The notes under the pieces: model-generated
Seen by the model: only the letters and a program-made list of their open reading frames with translations
What the model was told of the DNA's origin: nothing
The model's database searches: none
Program-made: the position numbers and the translations under genes
Assembly (NCBI RefSeq): GCF_014196595.1
Contig: NZ_JACIEA010000001.1
Coordinates: 746,845 to 810,844 of the forward strand
Source of the DNA: Sphingorhabdus rigui
Lineage (GTDB): Bacteria; Pseudomonadota; Alphaproteobacteria; Sphingomonadales; Sphingomonadaceae
Length of the DNA stretch: 64,000 bases
Direction of reading: 5' to 3'
Shown: piece by piece, positions 39,111 through 47,530 of the stretch
How positions within the stretch are numbered: position 1 is the first letter of the stretch
Layout of the letters: every line of letters starts with the position of its first letter

Positions 39111-39755
39111 ATGGCGCGGCCACAAACTGATATAGAAGCCGGTAGAACTGCGTTGCTTGAAGTCGTCGATGACCTTGTTCGCAAACGCGGTTCGGTCGAT
39201 ATTTCCATGACCGATTTGGCCGCGGCGGCGGGTATGTCGCCGTCGAACCTGTATCGCTTTTTCGACAACAAGGAAGCGTTGTTAGAGGCTGTAGCCGAGC
39301 GTTTCTTCGCGGAAAAAATCCGTATCATGGTGGAAGTGACCGAGTCCGACTTGCCGGTTCGCGACAAAATGTACCAATATTTTGCCCGGCGCTATTTGGC
39401 CTCGGTCGAGCAGTATGAGGCTGAGCCCGAGCTGTTAAAAAGCTATCTGGAAATTGGTCAGCAACATTTCGAAGTGGTGCGCGGTTACGTGGACCTTGGC
39501 GACCATTATCTTGCGATCATCGTGGCCGAAGCAATGGATCAAGGCTATTTCCAAGGCCTGTCTATTGACGAGGCGGTGTCGCTCATCAACCAAATGCTGC
39601 ATTGCTATACAAACCCCGACATACTTTTTTACATCGGGACAACGAAGCTAAGCGTTACCAAATTGGCCATGATTGTGGACGCCGTGTTTCAAGGGCTGGG
39701 TAAAAAGATAGCGACGCAATCGGTGCCCGGTTCGCATATGAAAATCGTGTCTTAA
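39111..39755 (+). CDS. TetR family transcriptional regulator
   Basis: 214-residue repressor-like regulator. The N-terminal DNA-binding domain (about residues 10-57) has VRKRGSVDISMTDLAAAAGMSPSNLYRFFDNKEALLEAVAE, the classical TetR helix-turn-helix. The C-terminal helical part binds an unknown ligand. It probably controls itself through the inverted repeat at 39079-39093, and perhaps the acyl-CoA cluster from 39878 onward, which is on the same strand (inference). Confidence 0.9.
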   Translation: MARPQTDIEAGRTALLEVVDDLVRKRGSVDISMTDLAAAAGMSPSNLYRFFDNKEALLEAVAERFFAEKIRIMVEVTESDLPVRDKMYQYFARRYLASVEQYEAEPELLKSYLEIGQQHFEVVRGYVDLGDHYLAIIVAEAMDQGYFQGLSIDEAVSLINQMLHCYTNPDILFYIGTTKLSVTKLAMIVDAVFQGLGKKIATQSVPGSHMKIVS

Positions 39756-39877
39756 CCGCCCATATTGGCCTTCAAACTTATCGTCATCACGGCAATGTAG
39801 CGACCAGCACATATTCGCTTTTACAACACGCCTCCTCTGATTTAAGCAGATGATTAAATTAGGGGGAGCGAACAACG

Positions 39878-40291
39878 ATGCGGGTAGAAAACGCCGTTTT
39901 TCCAGGCACGGAGCAAATCACGTCCTTTTTCGGCGGTCCTGAAAATGGACCCTTTGTGATGGTCAACCTTCTGAAATTCAAAGAGACCGCAGAATATGCC
40001 GATGGCAGCGATGCTGACCTTAGTGGCGCTAGGGCTTATGCCCGTTATGGCAAGGCTATTCAGGCATGTCTCGCCGCGGTCGATGGCAGGCAGATTTATG
40101 CCGGGCCCGTAACGGGCCTGATGATTGGCGAGGTTGAAGAGCTTTGGGACATGGTTGCGCTGGTCGAATATCCGTCGCTGGCGGCCATGCAGAAAATGAT
40201 GTCCTCCCCGGAATATCGGGCGATTGAAGTTCATCGCAAAGCTGGCCTCGCCGGCCAACTCAACATCCGCACGAGCCAGATTGGACGCTGA
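39878..40291 (+). CDS. DUF1330 domain protein
   Basis: 137 residues. FVMVNLLKFKETAEYADGSD, then an ARYGKAI helix and EYPSLAAMQKMMSSPEYRAIEVHRKAGL, follow the dimeric alpha-beta barrel pattern of DUF1330 proteins; function unknown. AGGGGGAGCG precedes ATG 39878. ATTTAA (39840-39845) and TTAAAT (39854-39859) form a weak inverted repeat upstream. The next gene starts 4 bp after its stop. Confidence 0.78.
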   Translation: MRVENAVFPGTEQITSFFGGPENGPFVMVNLLKFKETAEYADGSDADLSGARAYARYGKAIQACLAAVDGRQIYAGPVTGLMIGEVEELWDMVALVEYPSLAAMQKMMSSPEYRAIEVHRKAGLAGQLNIRTSQIGR

Positions 40292-40295
40292 CATT

Positions 40296-41237
40296 ATGAA
40301 ACCTATTAAAAACCGCATCACCGAATTGCTTGGCGTTGAATATCCGATCATTCAGGCCCCCATGGGCTGGATCGCGCGGGCGCAACTGGCTTCGGCCGTT
40401 TCAAACGCCGGGGGACTTGGCATCATTGAAACGTCGTCCGGCCAATTGGAGGAAGTGCGCGCAGAGATCATCAAGATGCGCGAACTGACGGACAAGCCCT
40501 TTGGCGTGAACATTGCGCAAGCCTTTGTCCGTGATCCCGGCATCGTTGATTTTGTGGTCGATCAGGGCGTTAAGTTTGTCACGACGTCGGCAGGCGACCC
40601 GAACAAATATTGCGGTCCGTTAAAGGCTGCAGGGCTAACCGTATTTCACGTTGTGCCGACTTTGGCCGGCGCGTTGAAGGCGATTGAGGCTGGCGTCGAT
40701 GGCTTGGTTGTCGAAGGCGGCGAGGGCGGCGGGTTTAAAAATCCCAAAGATGTTGCGCTCATGGTCCTGTTGCCGCTCATCCGCAGCAAAGTTGACGTGC
40801 CGATTGTCGCAGCTGGCGGTATGGTCTGCGGACGGACGATGGCGGCGGCTTTTGCGCTTGGCGCAGAAGCGGTGCAAATGGGCACGCGGATGGTCAGCGC
40901 GGCGGAATCCCCAGTTCATCAAAACTGGAAAGACGCGATCATCAATGCCAAGGAAACCGACACGCTGTTCCTGAACCGTCATGGCCCGGGCCCCGCGTTG
41001 CGTGCGTTGCGTACCGACCGGACCGAAAAGCTGGATGTGACGCCATCAGAAAATATTATGGGCGAAATGCGCGGCGTGCTCGATTTGTATTTTGGCGGTG
41101 ACATGGAGGCCGCGATCGCGCTGTCCGGACAAGTTGCCGGACGGATTGATACGGTCAAGCCTGCCAAACAAATCATCGACGAAGTCATGGAAGAATTTCA
41201 CGACGTGATGAACAATATGCGCAACGACTATCTTTAG
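40296..41237 (+). CDS. nitronate monooxygenase family FMN enzyme
   Basis: TIM-barrel flavoenzyme of the nitronate monooxygenase/FabK-like family. 313 residues from ATG 40296; an upstream open frame lies inside DUF1330. IIQAPMGWIARAQLASAVSNAGGLGIIE binds FMN, GGEGGGFKNPK and VPIVAAGGMVCGRTMAAAFALGAEAVQMGTRM bind phosphate. Many members are annotated as enoyl reductases or 2-nitropropane dioxygenases. In this acyl-CoA cluster a reductive or oxidative step on a CoA ester is as likely as nitronate detoxification. Confidence 0.88.
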   Translation: MKPIKNRITELLGVEYPIIQAPMGWIARAQLASAVSNAGGLGIIETSSGQLEEVRAEIIKMRELTDKPFGVNIAQAFVRDPGIVDFVVDQGVKFVTTSAGDPNKYCGPLKAAGLTVFHVVPTLAGALKAIEAGVDGLVVEGGEGGGFKNPKDVALMVLLPLIRSKVDVPIVAAGGMVCGRTMAAAFALGAEAVQMGTRMVSAAESPVHQNWKDAIINAKETDTLFLNRHGPGPALRALRTDRTEKLDVTPSENIMGEMRGVLDLYFGGDMEAAIALSGQVAGRIDTVKPAKQIIDEVMEEFHDVMNNMRNDYL

Positions 41238-41245
41238 GAGCCACT

Positions 41246-41641
41246 TTGGACCCTGTCCTTGAAGAATTTCTGAGCGATCCCGCGGCGGATGTTTCCGCGC
41301 TGCACGATGTTGCACGGATTAAGGCAATTCTGGAGCAATGCGCGCGCGATGGCCGGGCAATCAGCTATTCTGAGTTGCTGCTGAACCTTGGTTTCCGGTT
41401 TACACGGCCAAAGATGCGCGCGGTTTGCAAGACGTTGGATAAGATTGACCAGATTACACTTGCCGAAGGTCGACCCGCGCTTGCCGTGCTCGTGGTGCGC
41501 GAAGGCCACGGCCTGCCGGGGCAAGGGTGGTGGACCGGGCGCACCGACTATCAGGGCGAATGGACCGGGCCACAAGCGCAAGCCCATATCCGGCAGTTAC
41601 AGGACGGCATATTTGCATATTGGCAAGGGCAACCCGTTTGA
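41246..41641 (+). CDS. conserved hypothetical protein, winged-helix-like
   Basis: 131 residues starting at TTG 41246, supported by AGGAG 5 bases upstream. The central segment RAISYSELLLNLGFRFTRPKMRAVCKTLDKI followed by GRPALAVLVVREGHGLPGQGWW resembles a winged-helix pattern seen in small DNA-binding or nuclease-associated domains, but I do not recognise the family with confidence. No signal or membrane segment. It lies between the nitronate monooxygenase-like and kinase genes, overlapping the latter. Confidence 0.6.
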   Translation: MDPVLEEFLSDPAADVSALHDVARIKAILEQCARDGRAISYSELLLNLGFRFTRPKMRAVCKTLDKIDQITLAEGRPALAVLVVREGHGLPGQGWWTGRTDYQGEWTGPQAQAHIRQLQDGIFAYWQGQPV

Positions 41642-42969
41642 GCGACGATATCGCCTTATTGGTCACGGCCTTTGCGCGGCGGGTGTTCGGGGGAACCGCC
41701 GACGTTGAGAGCCTTGTCCGGCTGACTGGCGGCGCCAACATGGACAGCTGGTCGTTTGATTATGCGGGGCAGGGATATGTGCTGCGGCGGTCGCCATCGG
41801 CGGACATGATGGCGGGCAGAACTTATGGCCATGACGTGGAGGCGGCTGTCGTTCGCGCGGCCTTTGCGGCGGGCGTGAAGGCACCAGAAATATTGGGTGA
41901 GGTAACGGCCGCGGATAATCTTGGAACCGGCTATGTGATGCGCCGTGTGGAGGCAGAGGTTAACCCTGTAAAGATCTTGCCGTACGCTCCACCGGGATTG
42001 TTGCATGATTTCGCACGTGAACTCGCCGCAATTCATGCGGTGCGGTCTGATACGCTGCCGCAGTTACCTGAAACCAGCGCGGAGAGCTTGCTGGCCGAGT
42101 TGCGGGGACGGTTCATCAACTTTGGCGGCGATCGCCCGGTGATGGCGCTCGCGTTTAAATGGCTTGAGGACCATTTGCCTGCGCCCGTTCCCGCAGTCTT
42201 GCTTCATGGCGATTTTCGCATGGGCAATATCATGGCGGATGCTGATGGACTCGCAGCTGTTCTGGATTGGGAATTGGCGCATCTGGGGGACCGGCATCAG
42301 GATCTCGCCTTTGGCTGCATTAACAGCTGGCGGTTTGGATATATTGACCGGCCCGCATTTGGCATTGGCCCGTTGGACGAATTTTTTGCCGCCTATGAAA
42401 GCGTGAGCGGTACATCGGTCGAACCTGAACGCTTCCGTTGGTGGCTTGTCTATTCGACGTTGTGGTGGGGCGTCTGCTGCCTGCAAATGGCCGATATCTG
42501 GCGCAGTGGTCTCGATGAAGGGTTAGAGCGTGCCGTGATTGGACGGCGTACTTCGGAAACCGAAATTGATTTGCTGATGCTATTGGAAGAGGATGCGCCT
42601 GAAACCGAACGTGGCCCCATTGCGCTGCCGTCACCTGCAGCACCTCGACGGCTGGGGGAGCCATCCGCAACAGAAATGCTGGAGGCGCTCGCGCGTTGGA
42701 TTGAGACCGATATCAAACCGCAGGCAAAGGGACGTGACCGTTTCATGGCTGCCGTCGCCGTGAACGCACTGGGCATGTTGCAGCGCGAAGCGACTGCGCA
42801 ATTAAACGTGCATGATAGGTCGCTTTGCGATGCATTATTAGCAGGTCGACAATCACTCACCACCCCGGGGTTGCTGGCCCAGTTAAAGGCGCAATCGCTC
42901 GCCAAACTTGCGGCTGACCAACCCAAATATTCAGGCTTGGCCGCGGCCAGAAAAAAATGGACAATCTAA
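41638..42969 (+). CDS. APH-type phosphotransferase (acyl-CoA-cluster kinase)
   Basis: 443-residue kinase-fold protein. LTGGANMDSWSFD is the glycine loop, LLHGDFRMGNIM the Brenner catalytic loop, and AVLDWELAHLGD the metal-binding aspartate segment. It probably starts at TTG 41638, overlapping the preceding TGA; no ATG lies nearby in frame. C-terminal 100 residues are an extra helical domain. Its stop overlaps the acyl-CoA dehydrogenase start (TAATG). Such kinase/dehydrogenase pairs are fused in ACAD10/11 and occur in levulinate catabolism (LvaA), where a 4-hydroxyacyl-CoA is phosphorylated. Confidence 0.87.
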   Translation: MSDDIALLVTAFARRVFGGTADVESLVRLTGGANMDSWSFDYAGQGYVLRRSPSADMMAGRTYGHDVEAAVVRAAFAAGVKAPEILGEVTAADNLGTGYVMRRVEAEVNPVKILPYAPPGLLHDFARELAAIHAVRSDTLPQLPETSAESLLAELRGRFINFGGDRPVMALAFKWLEDHLPAPVPAVLLHGDFRMGNIMADADGLAAVLDWELAHLGDRHQDLAFGCINSWRFGYIDRPAFGIGPLDEFFAAYESVSGTSVEPERFRWWLVYSTLWWGVCCLQMADIWRSGLDEGLERAVIGRRTSETEIDLLMLLEEDAPETERGPIALPSPAAPRRLGEPSATEMLEALARWIETDIKPQAKGRDRFMAAVAVNALGMLQREATAQLNVHDRSLCDALLAGRQSLTTPGLLAQLKAQSLAKLAADQPKYSGLAAARKKWTI

Positions 42970-44234
42970 TGCTCTTCGAAATTCCCACAGAGATTACCGA
43001 CTATTTGGCCGAACTTGACGCGTTCATTGATCGGGAGATCAAGCCGATCGAGGCGCGCGACGACAATATACGTTTTTTTGATCATCGCCGGGAAAATGCG
43101 CGGACCGATTGGGAAAATGACGGCCATCCGCGTGCCGATTGGTGGGCATTGCTGGCCGAAATGCGGCAGGTGGCGGACAAGGCCGGGCACTATCGCTTTG
43201 CGATCCCGGAAGAATTTGGCGGGAAAAATGGGTCCAACCTGGCGATGGCGGTCATCCGGCATCATTTGGCGCATAAGGGGTTAGGGCTGCATAACGACCT
43301 GCAGAACGAAAGCAGCATTGTAGGCAATCTCGTGCAGGTTTTGATGCTGCGTGATTTTGGAACGCCGCAGCAAAAGGCCGCGTTTATTCCGCCGATGCTC
43401 GAGGGCAAAATGGGGTGGAGCTTTGGCCTGACCGAAGAAGATCATGGCTCCGACGCGACGCATATGGATACGCGCGCCGTGCCTGAAATGCGTGACGGCG
43501 TTGCAGGCTATCGCATCAATGGCAACAAGATGTGGACGACCGGACTGCCCTATACATCGCATGTGATGACCTTTACGCGCACCAGCGGCGAAGATGGCAA
43601 AGCACGCGGCATTACGTGCTTTGTCGTGCCAACGGACGCGCCAGGATTTGAAATTGGCGAATATATGTGGACGTTCAATATGCCCACCGACCACCCCAAG
43701 GTTAAATACACCGATGTCTGGGTGCCGGAAAGCGCCATCCTTGGGGAATTGGACAATGGCCTGGCTGTTGCGCAGCATTTTGTGCACGAGAACCGCATTC
43801 GCCAAGCCGCAAGTTCGCTCGGCGCGGCCCAATATTGCATCGATGAAGCGGTGAAATACGCACGTGAGCGTAAGCCATTTGGCAAACCTCTTGCGGTAAA
43901 TCAGGCCATTCAGTTCCCATTGGTCGAACTGCAAACCGACGCGGAGATGCTGCGCCTTTTGATTTACAAGACCGCCGCCGAAATGGACAGCATGACCAAG
44001 CCTGAAGTCGCAGTGCGGTTATCGGACAAAGTCAGCATGTGTAATTACAAGGCAAATCGGTTGGTCTGCAACGCTGCGGACTTCGCGATGCAGGTGCATG
44101 GCGGGATTGGCTATTCACGCCATAAACCGTTCGAGCATATCTACCGACACCATCGGCGCTACCGCATTACCGAAGGTGCAGAGGAAATCCAGATGCGCAA
44201 AGTGGCGGGACATTTATTCGGATTTATGGGGTGA
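42969..44234 (+). CDS. acyl-CoA dehydrogenase family protein
   Basis: FAD enzyme of 421 residues from ATG 42969, which overlaps the preceding TAA; ATG 42957 (425 residues) is an alternative. Features: GWSFGLTEEDHGSDATHM, GNKMWTTGLPYTSHV, AVQ-FAD helix region (FVHENRIRQAASSLGAAQYCIDEAVKYA), and C-terminal HGGIGYSRHKPFEHIYRHHRRYRITEGAEEIQ. Coupled tightly to the kinase gene. It may dehydrogenate acyl-CoA or, with the kinase, eliminate phosphate from a phosphorylated hydroxyacyl-CoA (inference). Confidence 0.9.
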   Translation: MLFEIPTEITDYLAELDAFIDREIKPIEARDDNIRFFDHRRENARTDWENDGHPRADWWALLAEMRQVADKAGHYRFAIPEEFGGKNGSNLAMAVIRHHLAHKGLGLHNDLQNESSIVGNLVQVLMLRDFGTPQQKAAFIPPMLEGKMGWSFGLTEEDHGSDATHMDTRAVPEMRDGVAGYRINGNKMWTTGLPYTSHVMTFTRTSGEDGKARGITCFVVPTDAPGFEIGEYMWTFNMPTDHPKVKYTDVWVPESAILGELDNGLAVAQHFVHENRIRQAASSLGAAQYCIDEAVKYARERKPFGKPLAVNQAIQFPLVELQTDAEMLRLLIYKTAAEMDSMTKPEVAVRLSDKVSMCNYKANRLVCNAADFAMQVHGGIGYSRHKPFEHIYRHHRRYRITEGAEEIQMRKVAGHLFGFMG

Positions 44235-45043
44235 TGGTGATGCAGCAGGCAACCGACTTTTTGGAAGAGAGCAGAGCATTGGCAGGGCTTCTTGCTGCAC
44301 TGTCCGATTTGGATTTCGAAACGCAAACGCAGTTCAAAGGATGGACGATCAACAACATCATCCGGCATTTGCATGTCTGGAATATCGCGGTCGACCTGTC
44401 GTTGCAGGATGAAGCGGCATTTGGTGCATTTGTTACCGCGATGATGGAGGGAGTCCGGGGCGGGAAATTACCTGCTTTTGAGGCGTCCTATTTGGACGGA
44501 CTCTCTGGACAGGCTTTGCTCCATGCGTGGCTGGAACGGGCTGAGGCCGTTGCTGCGGCTTTTGCCAAGGCCGATCCGAAACTGCGGCTGAAATGGGTCG
44601 GGCCCGATATGAGCGCGCTAAGTTCCATAACCGCGCGTCTCATGGAAACATGGGCGCATGCACAGGCGGTTTATGATGTTTTGGGCGTCGCGCGTGAGGA
44701 TACGGACCGCATCGGCAATATCGTCCGGTTGGGCGTCAATACATGGGGCTTTACGTGGAAAAACCGGCGCCAAGACCCGCCGGGGCCAATGCCGCAGATC
44801 CGTCTGACTGCGCCATCCGGTACGATATGGGAATATGGCGAGGCGTCGGACAGTGGGATGATTACCGGCAGCGCGACCGAATTTTGTCAGGTTGTGACGC
44901 AATGCCGCAACATTGCCGATACGTCGCTTGCAGTCACCGGAGAAGTCGCGCATCAGTGGATGTCCGTTGCACAATGTTTTGCCGGTCCACCGCAAGATCC
45001 GCCGCCAGCGGGATCGCGCTGCATGGCCAATAGGGGAGTTTGA
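44234..45043 (+). CDS. TIGR03084 family (DinB-like) protein
   Basis: 269 residues. FKGWTINNIIRHLHVWNIAVDLSL near the start, ETWAHAQAVYDVLG in the middle, and a C-terminal strand-rich domain (GTIWEYGEA, GEVAHQWMSVAQCFAGPP) match the TIGR03084 group, related to mycothiol/maleylpyruvate isomerase-like helical bundles that bind metal through histidines. It is usually found in acyl-CoA catabolic clusters, as here. ATG 44234 overlaps the preceding TGA; GTG 44231 is an alternative. Confidence 0.75.
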   Translation: MVMQQATDFLEESRALAGLLAALSDLDFETQTQFKGWTINNIIRHLHVWNIAVDLSLQDEAAFGAFVTAMMEGVRGGKLPAFEASYLDGLSGQALLHAWLERAEAVAAAFAKADPKLRLKWVGPDMSALSSITARLMETWAHAQAVYDVLGVAREDTDRIGNIVRLGVNTWGFTWKNRRQDPPGPMPQIRLTAPSGTIWEYGEASDSGMITGSATEFCQVVTQCRNIADTSLAVTGEVAHQWMSVAQCFAGPPQDPPPAGSRCMANRGV

Positions 45044-45047
45044 ACGA

Positions 45048-46352
45048 ATGAAGATGTTTGCTTTTGTTTCACTGAGTGCGGCTTTGTTGGCAAGCTCTCC
45101 CCTTGCGGCCCAGACGGTAGAACAAGTCACCGTCGTCCATGCCGGGCAATTGCTCGATAAGCCGGGAACAGCGCCGCGCGGTCCGTCTACGGTCATCATT
45201 CGTAATGGCAAGGTGGCCGAGATTTTGGTCGGGTATCAGGCCGGACCAGCGGGGGCAAAGTTGATCGATTTGAAGGACAAGTTTGTGCTTCCCGGTTTGA
45301 TTGACAGCCATGTGCATCTCGGTAGCGACGCGGGCGGCAATGCAGCGTTGATTGAGGCTGTGACCGATAGTCCTGCCCGCGCTGCATACCGTACCGCCGG
45401 AAACGCAAAGAAGACGCTGATGGCGGGTTTTACCACGGTGCGCAATTTGGGCGATGGCAGTGGCGCGACATTGGCGCTCCGCGATGCCGTTGCCGCCGGT
45501 GAACTACCGGGGCCGCGGATCATCGATGCCGGGCGCTCTATTTCGACGACAAGCGGACATATGGATGCGACACTTTCGGTTTCGGAAGATCTGCACGACA
45601 GTATCAACCAAGACAATCTGTGCGATGGCGTCGAAAGCTGTCGTCAGGCTGTGCGTAAGCAAATTCGGCGCGGCGTAGATGTCATCAAAATTGCGACAAC
45701 TGGCGGCGTTAACAGCCGCATCGGCTCGGGGCTTGGCCGCCAAGTGTTTGACGATGAAGTTAAGGCATTGGTCGATACCGCACATTTATATGGTAAGAAA
45801 ATTGCCGTGCACGCTCATGGTGATGATGGCGTTAATGCAGCGCTTGCCGTTGGTGCCGACTCTATCGAACATGGGACGATGCTGACCGATGCGAGCATCA
45901 AATTGTTCAAAACGGCGGGCGCATATTATGTTCCGACGCTCTCAACCGTGAATGGGTACATTGAACGGCTTGCTGCGAACCCCAATGCCTATCCACCAGA
46001 CGTGTTGGCAAAGGTTAAATGGCGCATTGGCGTTACGGGTAAAAGTCTTGAAAAGGCCTATCCTGCCGGTGTGAAAATTGCGTTCGGGACAGATGCTGGT
46101 GTCTCAAAACATGGAAAGAACGCTGACGAGTTCGAGCTGATGGTCAAGCATGGCATGCCCGCCAGCGCAGCCATTCAGGCTGCGACGATGAACGCGGCAA
46201 CTTTGTTAGGCGTGGAGAAGGAAGTGGGCAGCCTTGAACCCGGCAAAGCTGCCGATCTTATTGCCGTTGCAGGTGATCCCACATCAGATGTCACCGTTTT
46301 GAAAGCGGTGAAGTTCGTCATGAAGGACGGCCGGGTTTTTAAGGACGAATGA
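45048..46352 (+). CDS. secreted amidohydrolase family protein
   Basis: 434 residues from ATG 45048 with GGGGAG upstream; the signal peptide is MKMFAFVSLSAALLASSPLAAQ, so it is exported. LPGLIDSHVHLGSDAGG contains the metal-binding HxH, IAVHAHGDDGV and SIEHGTML the later histidines, and IAFGTDAGV the catalytic aspartate. Resembles Xaa-Pro dipeptidase/imidazolonepropionase-like exported amidohydrolases; substrate unknown. Its end overlaps the convergent DUF2855 gene by 14 bp. Confidence 0.88.
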   Translation: MKMFAFVSLSAALLASSPLAAQTVEQVTVVHAGQLLDKPGTAPRGPSTVIIRNGKVAEILVGYQAGPAGAKLIDLKDKFVLPGLIDSHVHLGSDAGGNAALIEAVTDSPARAAYRTAGNAKKTLMAGFTTVRNLGDGSGATLALRDAVAAGELPGPRIIDAGRSISTTSGHMDATLSVSEDLHDSINQDNLCDGVESCRQAVRKQIRRGVDVIKIATTGGVNSRIGSGLGRQVFDDEVKALVDTAHLYGKKIAVHAHGDDGVNAALAVGADSIEHGTMLTDASIKLFKTAGAYYVPTLSTVNGYIERLAANPNAYPPDVLAKVKWRIGVTGKSLEKAYPAGVKIAFGTDAGVSKHGKNADEFELMVKHGMPASAAIQAATMNAATLLGVEKEVGSLEPGKAADLIAVAGDPTSDVTVLKAVKFVMKDGRVFKDE

Positions 46353-47427
46353 TAATCCCGATCGCGGGATCTGCTTTGCCCTGAAATGTGTCGGTGAACG
46401 CGGGAATAGCTGTCGTTATTCCAGTGCGTTCATCGATTTCCACGACACCGTCCACGGCGCCAAGGAAGCTTTTCCAGCTTGTGGCAACCGCTTCGCCAAA
46501 GCCTTTTGGACCAAGTTCCTGAATGGTGGCGACGGCGTGATCGGGTGCGAAGAAAAGAATGGGCTTGGGGCCTGGCATTGCGTCGCCGTTGCCGCCCGGG
46601 CTGTTCGCGCCGCGTGCATCGACATGCGTTGCGCCGACAAGGCAGCTATATTTTAGATGCTCCCCAAGCGCGTCATGAATGCCACGCAGCAATCCGCTGT
46701 TGCCGGCAAAATCAACGGCTACCGAGGCAGCAGCCGGCAAACTGCCAACGTCATCATAAGCGATGACTTCGTCATAGAGACCTGAATTGGCAACGAATGC
46801 GACATTGCCTTTTGATGTCAGGCCAATCCGCTTGATATGCGGCGACAAGTCCTTCGCAACGCTCGCGAGGCTCATGGACGTTTTCGATGACGCGCTGGTC
46901 ATGACCAAATTCTGCGCGCCGAACCAATCTTCGCGGCGGAACATGGCTTCAATGAGAAAGCCCGTTTTGAACAAAGGCCCAAATAGCATGCGCTCTGCCT
47001 CTTTGGTGGGATCATGCTCGGGGTCCGCATTGATACGGCTATACTGGTTATAGATCGGGCTCATGGGCTGCCGATGGGCTGCGGTGTCGGTGAAGCCGCT
47101 GGCGCTCACTTTCCCGGGCAAGACGTCCAAATGCGTACCCATCGGAAGATAGCCGTATACGCGCTCACCAACCCCGATTTCGGGGTGGCGGGATTCGGTG
47201 ACCACCGCGTGCCCCCACATGGGAACGACGCCCCACGCGCCTTCAGCCGGAAAGAAGTTCCAATATCCGAACATATCGCCAATGACGGCATAAGTGATGT
47301 TGTTTGCGGTTACCGAGAAGCTTTCGATTTTCAGCCGGAGCGCGCCATCCGCCAATATGGGCAGGTCAGCATCATGGACCATATTTTCCGAAAGCTTCGC
47401 TTTGTTTACCCATATTGTCTGCGCCAT
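46339..47427 (-). CDS. DUF2855 family protein
   Basis: 362 residues of the MDR-like DUF2855 family: KIESFSVTANNITYAVIGDMFGYWNFFPAE, WGVVPMWGHAVV, ERVYGYLPMGTHL and MTSASSKTSMSLA. The layout resembles quinone oxidoreductases without a clear cofactor loop; activity is unknown. GGAGAG precedes ATG 47427. Divergent from ribBX across a 103-bp region full of inverted repeats. Confidence 0.85.
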   Translation of the reverse strand: MAQTIWVNKAKLSENMVHDADLPILADGALRLKIESFSVTANNITYAVIGDMFGYWNFFPAEGAWGVVPMWGHAVVTESRHPEIGVGERVYGYLPMGTHLDVLPGKVSASGFTDTAAHRQPMSPIYNQYSRINADPEHDPTKEAERMLFGPLFKTGFLIEAMFRREDWFGAQNLVMTSASSKTSMSLASVAKDLSPHIKRIGLTSKGNVAFVANSGLYDEVIAYDDVGSLPAAASVAVDFAGNSGLLRGIHDALGEHLKYSCLVGATHVDARGANSPGGNGDAMPGPKPILFFAPDHAVATIQELGPKGFGEAVATSWKSFLGAVDGVVEIDERTGITTAIPAFTDTFQGKADPAIGIIIRP

Positions 47428-47446
47428 TACCGTCTCTCCAACACAT

Positions 47447-47477
47447 CAATGTGATTCATGCTTTGACAATCACATTG
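47447..47477. promoter_or_regulatory. inverted repeat in DUF2855/ribB divergent region
   Basis: CAATGTGATT (47447-47456) and AATCACATTG (47468-47477), perfect 10-bp arms separated by 11 bp. A third related half-site, CAGTGTGA, follows at 47478-47485. TTGACA at 47463-47468, a candidate -35 for ribB, falls between the arms. Confidence 0.55.
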
Positions 47478-47486
47478 CAGTGTGAA

Positions 47487-47510
47487 AATAGCGAATCATG
47501 TTTCGCTATT
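47487..47510. promoter_or_regulatory. inverted repeat at ribB promoter / leader
   Basis: AATAGCGAA (47487-47495) and TTCGCTATT (47502-47510), perfect 9-bp arms with a 6-base centre, ending 20 bp before the ribB start. It may be an operator at the transcription start or an RNA hairpin near the GGAGG Shine-Dalgarno. No FMN riboswitch is seen here. Confidence 0.5.
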
Positions 47511-47530
47511 CTGCGAATGTTGGAGGTCAT

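Noticed and set aside
47428-47530. FMN riboswitch upstream of ribBX
   Set aside because: The leader is too short and none of the conserved RFN-element segments are seen; only inverted repeats are present.
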